From assembly GCA_963281255.1 (NCBI GenBank), contig OY725492.1, positions 2,217,696 through 2,281,695 of the forward strand: a stretch of DNA of 64,000 bases, in the 5' to 3' direction. Origin of the DNA: Aphrocallistes beatrix (taxonomy: Eukaryota; Porifera; Hexactinellida; Sceptrulophora; Aphrocallistidae). Positions 55,664-64,000 of this stretch are shown here, in pieces. The position numbers and the translations under genes were made by a program. Within the stretch, counting starts at the first letter, position 1. Each line of letters opens with the position of its first letter. A model generated the notes under the pieces. It did no database searches. It had not been told where the DNA came from and saw only the letters and a list, made by a program, of their open reading frames with translations.

Positions 55664-57004
55664 CAGGATGGAACATAAGTGTTGTCCTATATCAAATAAA
55701 TTAGAAAATGCTCTTATTTTGCAACAATAAGTATAACTGGCTTTATACTTCAAAAATCATTTAAACTATCAATTAGTTCATTTTATATAGCATTTCCTAA
55801 TTGAACTATTTATTTTTGATATTCATATATTCTTTATTTCTGGCGCTTATTTTTTGCATATGGATGTCAATGACCACGGTTTAGAGCTCAGATCTCAGGC
55901 AATCGGCATGGTTGTAGCAGGTATGACGCAAAAAGAAGTTGCTTAGACCCTTAACGTTAGTGAACGCTCGATTAGAAGTTGGTACAGCAGTCACAATTCT
56001 CGGAAAACGCTAGAGACAAAAGCGCGGTCCGGACGACCGCCGAAATTTCACCGTGTGGTAAAAATCGTAATTGCTAAATCTGTTACTAAAAGAAGGCAAT
56101 CTACCAAAAAATTGGCTAAAAGAATGACAAGCATGGGCTACCTGATCACTCACACCACTGTTCGAAGATATTTGGCGAATTCTTTAGGTACTAAGTTTTA
56201 CAAACGGCTGAAAAGGCCGAAACTAACGAATCATCAGAAGGAAAATCGTCTCAAGTTTGCCAGAGTGCGCCAAGAGTGGACTGTTGATAATTTCAAAAGG
56301 GTTTTATGGTCAGATGAGTGTCCTTTTGAGTTATTCTCCACCCCTAATCGCCAAAATGATCTTGTTTGGGCACGAAACCCTGAAGTTGTCCCTCCATGCT
56401 ACAAGGTGAAATTTCCTCCTAAAGTCCATGTGTGGGGTATGATGTCACACCTGGCTCTGTCAGATTTGCACATTGTACCCAAAGGCCAAACTATAACCGG
56501 AGCTTATTATCGCGATTTTATTCTGGCAAACACTTGTAAGGATGCTCTCAAACGTAGGGCCAAGAAGGGCTCAATCCTAAAGCTTGCGATGTCAAGAAAA
56601 ATGTCCGAGATTATCTATCAACAAGATGGCGCCCCCGCCCACACGGCTAAATTGACTCAGGAGTGGTGCGAAAACAATTTCCCCCACTTTTGGAGGAAGG
56701 AAGAATGGCCAGGCAACTCCCCAGACTTAAATCCTATCGAGAATCTTTGGGCAATCGTCAAAGGCAAGGTCGATGAGATGGGACAACCAAGTGATATTGA
56801 TACCCTTGTGAAAATAGTTAAAAAGCGTGGAGTCAGATAGATCCAGACATTTTGACGAACTTGGTGGCAGATATGCCTAATCGTGTTAAACTTGTAATAA
56901 AAAGAGATGGAGATTATATTGATAAGTGAATCGTAGCATACTAGAAACTTAAAATTTCTTTTATTTGACATAACTCAATAGGACAGCACTTATGTTCCAC
57001 CCTG
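55664..57004 (+). mobile_element. Tc1-like DD37E element with TA target duplication
   Basis: 1341 bp between TA at 55662-55663 and 57005-57006. Ends CAGGATGGAACATAAGTGTT and the inverse of CAGGGTGGAACATAAGTGCT. Nested in the Ginger-like element, so it arrived later. Same family as 37717-39067 and 13047-13878. Confidence 0.93.
55860..56929 (+). pseudogene. Tc1-like DD37E transposase, two lesions
   Basis: ATG at 55860 (MDVNDHGLELRSQAIGMVVA). TAG at 55944-55946 is in frame. The protein then stays open through the linker SGRPPK, helix-turn-helix two (KKLAKRMTSMGYLITHTTV), VLWSDECPFELF (first D), IYQQDGAPAHTAKLTQEW (second D) and GNSPDLNPIENLWAIV (E). Spacing between the second D and E is 37. A frameshift near 56825 (KIVKK) moves the C-terminus (LVADMPNRVKLVIKRDGDYI) into another frame, ending at TGA 56927-56929. 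Apart from these two changes it parallels the intact copy at 37922 along its length, with roughly half of residues identical by eye. Confidence 0.9.
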
Positions 57005-57696
57005 TACAGTGCAACCTCTCTTAGCGGTGAATATTTCGAGAATACACATTCGTTCGAATAAATATTTGGCTCAAGTGAATATATCACTATTTCCACCCAT
57101 ATTGCATTGGTTAGTCAGCACGGGTATTGACTGATTCTAAAGGAGTTCTAGCGTCATAGTAAAATAAAATTGTATTTAGAGAAACCCAATAAATATAAAA
57201 AATTAGAAATGTTTTTGAAATAATTTAGAAAGAGAATCAAAAAACAATAAACCAACTAATATAATGTATAATCAACCACAAATTTGGCCTTTCGAATCGC
57301 GTTTCGCTTGCAACACAGATTCAGAAAAATATGATAATACTATGTTAAAATTATGAATTAAGTTTGACCCTAACTTTATAATATTAAAATTGACCCATAG
57401 TATACGTGTTTGGCAGTCTAATACATTGTTTGTATTTGGTGTGTTCGCGAACACACCAAATAATTTAGAGTGTACGCAAACACACCAAATAATAATGATG
57501 TATTCGCGAACACACTAAATTCTCTAATACACTGCAACAATAATACCATTAATATAGTGGCGTACAACATTTGGCAGTTAACGGAGTTGACACAATGTGA
57601 GAATAATTAGGTTTTCATTTTTCGGACGTCAATAGTTTATTAAAATCAGTAGTTTTTACTTAAAACTCGTAAAAAATGTTCTCATACAGTGGAAAC

Positions 57697-58826
57697 CGGT
57701 TATAAGAACATCGTTGGGAATTGAAAAAAATGTTCTTATAACCGATATGTTCTTATAACAGTATATCGGTTATAAGAACATGTTCTTATAACCGACATAA
57801 GAGGTCAGATATGTTGGTTATAAGAACATATTTTGATCTTTTTATCGGTTATAAGAACATCTATTGTCGGTTATAAGAACATATTTTGTTCTTTTTATCG
57901 GTTATAAGAACATCTATTGTCGGTTATAAGAACATATTTTGCTCTTTTATCGGTTATAAGAACATCTTTTATCGGTTATAAGAACATATTTTGTTCTTTT
58001 TATCGGTTATAAGAACATATATTATCGGTTAAAAGAACATATTATGTTCTTTTTATCGGTTATAAGAACATATTTTGTCGGTTATAAGAACATATTTTGC
58101 TCTTTTTATCGGTTATAAGAACATCTTTTATCGGTTATAAGAACATATTTTGCTCTTTTTATCGGTTATAAGAACATCTATTATCGGTTAAAAGAACATA
58201 TTTTGTCCCTTTTATCGGTTATAAGAACATATATTATCGGTTACAAGAACATATTTTGTTCTTTTTATCGGTTATAAGAACATCTATTATCGGTTATAAG
58301 AACATATTTTGTTCTTTTTATCGGTTATAAGAACATCTATTGTCGGTTATAAGAACATATTTTGCTCTTTTATCGGTTATAAGAACATCTTTTATCGGTT
58401 ATAAGAACATATTTTGTTCTTTTTATCGGTTATAAGAACATATATTATCGGTTAAAAGAACATATTATGTTCTTTTTATCGGTTATAAGAACATATTTTG
58501 TCGGTTATAAGAACATATTTTGCTCTTTTTATCGGTTATAAGAACATCTTTTATCGGTTATAAGAACATATTTTGCTCTTTTTATCGGTTATAAGAACAT
58601 CTATTATCGGTTAAAAGAACATATTTTGTCCCTTTTATCGGTTATAAGAACATATATTATCGGTTACAAGAACATATTTTGTTCTTTTTATCGGTTATAA
58701 GAACATCTATTATCGGTTATAAGAACATATTTTGTTCTTTTTATCGGTTATAAGAACATCTATTATCGGTTATAAGAACATATTTTGTCCCTTTTATCGG
58801 TTATAAGAACATATTTTGTTTTTAGC
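57697..58826. repeat. Satellite of CGGTTATAAGAACAT words inside the Tigger end
   Basis: About 1.1 kb of direct repeats, preceded by one inverted pair at 57730-57800. The basic dimer is about 53 bp: ttatcggttataagaacat, a spacer, tcggttataagaacat, then attttgttctt. Variants such as cggttaaaag and cggttacaag recur exactly 423 bases apart (58241 and 58664; attatgttc at 58041 and 58464), so eight dimers were duplicated as one block (about 57888-58733). Confidence 0.95.
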
Positions 58827-58933
58827 GGTTAAGGAATATATGTATTGGTTGATTTGGTACACACGTACGTACCATATGACGAGCACAAATATACTATACA
58901 CGTACACTACCTACAATACTACAGCTAAGCAAG

Positions 58934-60481
58934 TTATTGGGGGTAATAAGATTCAATTTTGGACTGTTTTTTTGTTTGAGAAATTTCGTCACGCAAAATC
59001 TCTTCGATCCTATTTAGCAAAATAACATCCTCTCCTTTATCCTGAGCATAACTTCTGATTACATGAAATGCTTCAAGTACTTTCTTCAGGTTTGGTTCCT
59101 CTTTCGAGGACAGTTCAATAATCTCAAGTTCATCTGAATCCGAATTGGAATCACCGAGTTGATGTCGCTTGGATCTCACTAACTCAATTAGTTCTGTATC
59201 GTTTAGCTCTCCAGCTACTTCGAGATCGCTATCCATTTCAATTGTTCGCTGAAAATCATCTATAGTCATCCTTTCAGGAATGGGAAAGTCGTCTTCTTGG
59301 TTGAAACTTTCTGCCACTTCATCAATAACTCTGAAACCTCCCTTCTTGTAACAATTTCGTATTGTGTCTACTTTAACTGAGAGCCAGGCATTACGAATTA
59401 GGTAAAGCGCATCCAAAACTGAAACTGAGCGGGACACTTCAAGTGCAGTTACATTTTCATCAGCATCCAAAGCAGTGATTATTCTCGAATTCAATTTGCT
59501 TCTGTAGAAACCTTTGAGATGACGTGTCACCCCCATGTCCATTGACTGAATCAAAGAAGTCGTGTTCGGAGGAAGAAAACGGAGTGTAACATTTACAAGC
59601 GTTGTGATTTTAGGGTGGGCTGGGAAGTTGTCTACGAGTAGGAGTATCTTCCTCTGTTTCAACCGAAGTTGTTGATCCCACATCTCCAACCATTCCCTGA
59701 ACAAGTCGCTTGTCATCCATGCATTAGTGGAGTGCCTATAAAATACTGGCAAATTAGATAGATCCTTGGGAAAGCATCTAGGTTTCTTAGATTTCCCAAT
59801 CACCAACAATGGCCTCTTCTCATCACCAGTCATGTTGGCACACACAAGCACAGTGATACGGTCTTTGGCTTTTTTTCCTCCGCAAAGATTCTCATTTTTT
59901 AATCCATATCCACGTTCGGGAAATCCTCGAAAATATAATCCAGTTTCATCGGCATTAAAGATATCATGAGGCCAGAACTGCTGTAGAAGATGTGGTAACA
60001 CAATTTGAATCCATTCATCTGCCGATTGTATGTCTGCATCTTGTTTCTCTCCCTCTTCCTTCTTCCAAACAACAACATGTCGGCCTCTCCACCTTTGAAT
60101 CCATGATGTTGTCGGAGTAAAATCTAAAAAAATCAAAATCTCACCATCTGCTGCAGCAAGTTGTTTTGCTTTTTCAATTAGTATTGGTCTAGATATTCGA
60201 GCACCTTGCGGAACTTTCTGTTTGAACCACTCAAATAGAGCCTGGTCAACGTCAATATAATTAGCAGATCTTGCCCGTTTGAGGTTTAATTTATCCTCGT
60301 CGTGAAACAAATGAATTATCTCATCCTTATTTTTCCATATCTTTGTTACTGAAGATCTCGGAACACCATACTTCAGGCTGATATTACTTTGTGTAGCACC
60401 AGCCTCTGATAAATCCTGAATTATGTCAAACTTTTGTTTGATCGGTAGAGCTGTACGTTTAGACTTTGTAATAGCATCCAT
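58934..60481 (-). CDS. Tigger/pogo transposase, intact
   Basis: 515 residues with no stop, minus strand, ATG at 60481 (MDAITKSKRTALPIKQKFDI). An earlier in-frame ATG at 60565 would add 28 hydrophobic residues without similarity. Residues 8-55 are the CENP-B N-terminal helix-turn-helix (GATQSNISLKYGVPRSSVTK). Residues about 70-140 are the second, Tc5-type helix-turn-helix (ALFEWFKQKV, TTSWIQRWRGRH). Residues about 170-370 are the DDE_1 domain with D178 (IFNADETGLYF), D284 (LLLVDNFPAH) and D315 (TSLIQSMDMGV), so DD30D. An acidic C-terminus follows (DSNSDSDELEIIE). All expected domains are present, so it may be functional or recently so; a domesticated gene is less likely because both terminal repeats with TA survive. 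Confidence 0.93.
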   Translation of the reverse strand: MDAITKSKRTALPIKQKFDIIQDLSEAGATQSNISLKYGVPRSSVTKIWKNKDEIIHLFHDEDKLNLKRARSANYIDVDQALFEWFKQKVPQGARISRPILIEKAKQLAAADGEILIFLDFTPTTSWIQRWRGRHVVVWKKEEGEKQDADIQSADEWIQIVLPHLLQQFWPHDIFNADETGLYFRGFPERGYGLKNENLCGGKKAKDRITVLVCANMTGDEKRPLLVIGKSKKPRCFPKDLSNLPVFYRHSTNAWMTSDLFREWLEMWDQQLRLKQRKILLLVDNFPAHPKITTLVNVTLRFLPPNTTSLIQSMDMGVTRHLKGFYRSKLNSRIITALDADENVTALEVSRSVSVLDALYLIRNAWLSVKVDTIRNCYKKGGFRVIDEVAESFNQEDDFPIPERMTIDDFQRTIEMDSDLEVAGELNDTELIELVRSKRHQLGDSNSDSDELEIIELSSKEEPNLKKVLEAFHVIRSYAQDKGEDVILLNRIEEILRDEISQTKKQSKIESYYPQ

Positions 60482-60863
60482 AATATTTGGGGTTAATAAA
60501 GAAGCTAATTTTAATATTAATAAGAGAAATAAATATGTACTGTGTTGTTCGCAAATTAGACACATAAAGATTGGACCTCCCCTAACCTAATAAATAATAG
60601 TAAGCTCGAAAAAGGAAGCGAGGTAGAAGATGCAGGAGTCAGAAATTACAAAATTGGTTGTGTATTAATGAAAAAATGAGAACTTGACTACTAATATAGT
60701 TCTAGAAATTATTGATAGAATGTTCTTATAACCGATATTAGATGTTCTTATAACCGGTTCTGTTTTAATAGTAATGAATAGAAAAGAATCCGTTCCCAAA
60801 TAAATGGTTCTTATAATTGACATGTTCTTATAACCGGTGTTCTTATAACCGTTATCTACTGTA

Positions 60864-61429
60864 CTTTCAAAAGGAATGATCCGATAAGTAGTAAGGTGGA
60901 TTGAATGCTACATTTTCAAGCTATCTAACAGCCTTCTTCATGATTTAGGCGGATTAGTCTAAGAAGTATTCCTGCAAAATTTGAGCAAGATATATTGATG
61001 TTTGACTCTGCCACAATCGACTTGTATGACCGGTCGAATTCATAAATCAGTGAAATAAGATCCATAAAGACCAACAAATATGGATTACACCTCGATTTAG
61101 TACTAAATTAGAATTTAATTTTCTCACAAAATTTAGTCTCCTCTAAAATATACAGAATATGTGTGATATCGAATCACATTGATTCCCAAAGTATGTCACG
61201 TGTTTTAAATGTTGCAATATGCCTTAGGACATTATATATATTAGGCAACTTTCGGCTATTCCGAAAGAATCAAATTTTAATTACTATAGTATATGAGGCA
61301 TATAATAATAAATTAGTAACTTAATTCCATAGTATGAATTCTCTTTTGTGTCAAAATGTGGCATTTTGTTTCTTGATGCTAAGGTTGATAATACATGAAC
61401 ATGACGCTCTTTATGATGTTGTTAGCATC
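60864..61429. other. Intronic DNA, nothing recognised
   Basis: No coding or repeat similarity found. Confidence 0.35.
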
Positions 61430-62760
61430 CATTTTTCTGTTATTAGATCCACTGTCCGTTCCACTGATTGGATGTTGGAATCAAAAGTTTCCCATCAATG
61501 ACAGCCGTTTCCAGAATACTTATTGGGATATCTGAAATTAGTGGTGGAACTGTAGCATCAGTTGATTTCCAATAAATTAAATTCCAGTATGTGTCAGATT
61601 GAAAATTAATTAGAGGAGGTTTAAAATATGATTATTTCATGAGATGCTGATGAATAATTGGGCTGAGCTTCGATAACCTTTTGCAGAGCAAGTTTCCGAA
61701 CAGACAAATCATCGTCCACTAGAGCACTCAAAATAACATTATTATGTTGTATAACTCCTTCGGCAATTTTAAATTCGCACACATTCAGATGGTCACGCAT
61801 TAGTTGGATAGAATACTACTATAGATTACTTAATCCATGATAAATGTAGTATGAGTTCTGAAATAAAACCAGGATGTCGCATAGCTTTTGGTTATAATAT
61901 AAACTACTCTTATAAGTTCCGCAGACGGATGCAGAGTAGAGACGTACAATCGCAAGATCCGATTCGCCTTTGTCAACCAACATGCATTATGCAATGTTTC
62001 CGGGGTTAAGCGATGCAAGCTTCTCATCGAAATATTCACGTGCCTCTTGGACTGCACGCGACATCATGTAAAAATATTTCTGGTCACAGCTAAGTTCGGT
62101 CAATATATCTTGTGGTAAATGCTCGACATTCCCATCAATCTGTTGATAATTAACTATGCTGAGTTTTTTAAAATCATCTGTAATTTTTTTACCTGGCTCA
62201 CTTAAGAAAGATGATGGTCCAGTAGTTTTCGAATAGAAATTTGAATGGAAGTTCGTTGAAGTGAAGGTAACAAATCATTCGTTGTAAGGGTCTACCTAGA
62301 CATAATTATAGGATGCGAAAAATACTTCCATTACGTCCGACATTAACATTGCTGCCATCACAGCATACAGCTTTTAGAGATTCTTTAAACATTCTTTAGC
62401 ATTTAGAGATTTTTTAACAGTGTAGAGAGCTTTTTGCTACGATTTTCCAATTTATACTTTTGCATTATCCTATCTAGCATCGAATGCGATTACAAATAAT
62501 CCCTTCCTTTGTTCTAAATTCATCTAAAAGATTGGAGTTTTGGAGCATAGCATTGCAAATTGCAGCAACTGCAAGATCTGAAACACCATATCTGATAGCC
62601 ATTTCAGCAAGAGAGTATTAACGCTTGTCCTGCGATCAAATCTCAATTGTACTTCAAAATCGCAATCTTCACAATCAGAAATATGCTCAAAGCCTTCATC
62701 TAATGGAGATACAGTGTGTTTCATAATTATTGGAGCTAGACTTTAACTTAATGTAGTATC
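61430..62760 (-). pseudogene. Unnamed repeat-encoded protein, copy 2
   Basis: Minus-strand relic starting MKHTVSPLDEGFEHISDCED, then broken frames with DGNVEHLPQDILTELSCDQK, YFYMMSRAVQEAREYFDEKL, RILRLYVSTLHPSAELIRVV, SYATSWFYFRTHTTFI, NVCEFKIAEGVIQHNNVIL, SALVDDDLSVRKLALQKVIE and PPLISDIPISILETAVID near the end. The order (initial acidic ATG segment, LP-DIL-ELS-DQ-Y, LRLYVST, IQxNxxILxxLxDDxxxxRxLAxxKxxEA, then PPL...) carries on directly into the part seen at 14150-14850 (QRNAYFCHPENILLSMLADS). So both loci are fragments of one protein of perhaps 500 or more residues. At least eight stops or frameshifts. No domain I can name. Confidence 0.55.
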
Positions 62761-63610
62761 AAACCTGTACTTGGAAAGAGTACTATAATTTCAGTATAAA
62801 TTCATGTATTTATTTTCTTACTATATGTACATTGTTTTGAGCCACACTTTCATACCATGTGATTACCCAACATCTTGTTTAATTAAATGTCAAAAAGGAA
62901 TCAACAGTTCCAAAGCAGATTTCCTGAAGGCACAAACTTTGAATGCTTCAGATCTAATCAGTAACATTGTGAATACCTTCTCAGCACATCAGTCACAGTT
63001 TTCTCTGATGGACAAATCCAAGTTCAAGAAAGTCTGGGTTATATATAATTTCTACATTTTTGAAAATCAAAAATGTATGCTCTACCTCCTATATTTCAAA
63101 AAACGCAGACCAAGAATCTCGGGTAATTAACGTTGTCAGTGAAAAACAGGATTTGAGGTGAAAAGTATAAACATAAGTAAAGCTTGAAAAAATCTTATTA
63201 TGAACATAGTACTCGGAATTCAAAAGTCAACACCCAGGCTTCAGATCGGGGAGGGGGGGCAGGCCCCTCAGAAACCCACAATGGCGCCTATGAGGCAAAT
63301 AAACATCAAGGAACACCTGGGTAGAATTTTTGACTGAGTGGTCGAAAAAGTAGCTTTCGAAAACTTTCAATTTTAAACATCAGTCTTTAAACTTAATTTA
63401 CATTTTTAATAGTTTTGAGACGCAGTTTTACCTCAATACTATTATAATGGTTCTTACCTCCATTTGAAATTGTTATAGGAAGAATTTTTTAGTATCCGCA
63501 AAGTGATATATATTTCACGTCTGGCATCCTGCAGCCCAAGCAACACTTTTAATTAAGTTAAAAGAATACAAACCTACTAGAACAATTCTAAGAAAAGAGA
63601 AAAATTAAAC
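62761..63610. other. Intron between the unnamed relic and OGDH exon A
   Basis: A plus-strand open segment at 62880-63040 (KADFLKAQTLNASDLISNIV, NTFSAHQSQFSLMDKSKFKK) is protein-like but unrecognised. A G-run (ggggagggggggc) is at 63249-63261. No repeat ends found. Confidence 0.3.
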
Positions 63611-63757
63611 CTGTGAGACATTCCAAGAATAAATGAATCAACTCCCAAATCTGAGGATGTCTCAATAATACGATTTAGTGCAGGAATAAGAACATCGGCA
63701 CCTTCAATCCCAAATCTTTTTTCTGAAGACCACTTTTTGGACAAAAATTCTTCAAAC
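63611..63757 (-). CDS. OGDH: OGDH exon A (2-oxoglutarate dehydrogenase E1)
   Basis: First of four OGDH exons, on the minus strand. OGDH E1 is the thiamine-diphosphate enzyme that decarboxylates 2-oxoglutarate in the mitochondrial TCA cycle. The translation starts [16 protein letters not shown] and ends [12 protein letters not shown], matching the conserved RFEEFL...KWSSEKRFG...GMPHRGRLNVL stretch of animal OGDH. The acceptor is ctatag just above 63757 and the donor is CACAG|GTTTAA below 63611. The exon opens with the third base of a split codon and ends with AG of the split arginine codon, which the exon at 50723 completes as AGA. The 147-bp length is ordinary. Upstream exons (mitochondrial presequence and N-terminal region) lie beyond base 64000. 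A downstream intron of about 12.9 kb carries Tigger, Ginger and other elements. Confidence 0.95.
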
Positions 63758-63831
63758 CTATAGAATATATCGAGAGAAAATAGAAGAATGAACATATTGG
63801 TAAGAATAAGGTCATAATTTTTTAAAACATG

Positions 63832-64000
63832 TCTGTCGGTTGAGCTATAATGTAGCTCCAGGAAGTTACTCGAAGGAACGTGAATTGTGAATATCGAAAT
63901 ACATCGAAAATTCATAATTTAGAGCATTCTAAGTGTGAAATTTGAATTCTACACATTGAAATACCCTCTATTGACCGTTGGGAGCGTTTAAAAGGTCTAA
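63832..64000. repeat. Family C start, truncated by window edge
   Basis: tgtcggttgagctataatgt, agctccaggaagttactcga and gcattctaagtgtgaaattt follow 18478-18650. Its end lies outside the window. Confidence 0.65.

Larger units (their letters stand above)
53219..57532 (+). mobile_element. Ginger-like DNA transposon, with nested Tc1-like insertion
   Basis: Flanked by TGCA at 53215-53218 and 57533-57536. Ends GTGTATTAGAGAATTAAGTG and, inverted, GTGTATTAGAGAATTTAGTG, followed by TGTTCGCGAATACATCATTA and a TTTGGTGTGTTCGCGAACAC box on both sides. A further gtattaatgctgca / gtattattgttgca likeness outside the TGCA leaves the exact border slightly open. The length is 4314 bp, about 2.97 kb without the DD37E insertion (55664-57004). 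It codes for an integrase-type transposase, as Ginger elements do. 57007-57390 is its 3' non-coding part and includes a Tigger-like start (cagtgcaacctctcttagcg). Confidence 0.82.
57687..60861 (-). mobile_element. Tigger/pogo element with TA flanks and satellite-expanded end
   Basis: 3175 bp between TA at 57685-57686 and 60862-60863. Ends CAGTGGAAACCGGTTATAAG and, inverted, CAGTAGATAACGGTTATAAG. The word CGGTTATAAGAACAT occurs several times at the right end (60720-60855) and dozens of times at the left. The transposase gene is on the minus strand, so the satellite is downstream of its stop codon. Confidence 0.92.

Noticed and set aside
57697..58826. The repeated array read as a CRISPR
   Set aside because: Units are direct words with near-identical spacers in a eukaryotic transposon end; no unique spacers and no cas genes.
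62804..63130. Plus-strand open frame upstream of OGDH exon A as a gene
   Set aside because: Some protein-like composition, but no recognisable family, and it lies antisense in an OGDH intron; kept only as a note.

Overview
The window is AT-rich eukaryotic (animal) DNA and appears to lie entirely inside one host gene. Four minus-strand exons encode consecutive pieces of the E1 subunit of the 2-oxoglutarate dehydrogenase complex (OGDH): 63611-63757, 50510-50723, 26846-27048 and 5147-5269. Each has GT/AG splice borders, and the codon phases join exactly from one exon to the next. Together they give 687 coding bases. The introns between them are about 12.9, 23.5 and 21.6 kb, and the gene runs off both ends of the window. 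The organism is not stated. The dense Tc1/mariner, P-like, Tigger and Ginger content fits an arthropod, perhaps a crustacean such as a copepod, but this is inference only.

Nearly everything else is transposable-element sequence in the introns. From low to high coordinates: a hAT/ZBED relic (1.3-2.1 kb); a mariner with TA target sites (2948-4285); a deletion derivative of another Tc1/mariner (6816-7895); a piggyBac-like TTAA family (three copies, 11.7, 27.5 and 29.6 kb); a truncated DD37E Tc1-like copy and an inverted duplication carrying an unnamed protein (13.0-15.1 kb); an OTU-protease-like relic (about 16 kb); a deeply nested block (18.4-24.4 kb) of Tigger-type and hAT non-autonomous elements, a large P-type palindrome and an unclassified family C; an element with GATC-centred terminal repeats (24.6-26.4 kb); more small inverted-repeat elements (29-36.5 kb); a decayed P-like element containing an intact DD37E transposase gene (37.4-41.3 kb); a nearly intact P-like element with a single nonsense codon (46.3-50.0 kb); a Ginger-like element with a DD37E copy inside it (53.2-57.5 kb); a Tigger/pogo element with an intact transposase whose terminal motif has expanded into a 1.1-kb satellite (57.7-60.9 kb); and a second relic of the unnamed protein (61.4-62.8 kb).

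The parts act together only as parasites and host. OGDH has to be spliced across about 58 kb of elements, and the elements provide ends, target duplications and nested insertions that give a relative chronology. The best leads are the satellite inside the Tigger end, the P-type elements with exact 7-bp target duplications (one autonomous-like, one a 1.08-kb palindrome), the DD37E family with one intact member, and the unnamed protein seen in two places. Coordinates of degenerate repeats are approximate (about 20 bases); those of elements with target duplications and of the exons were read base by base.
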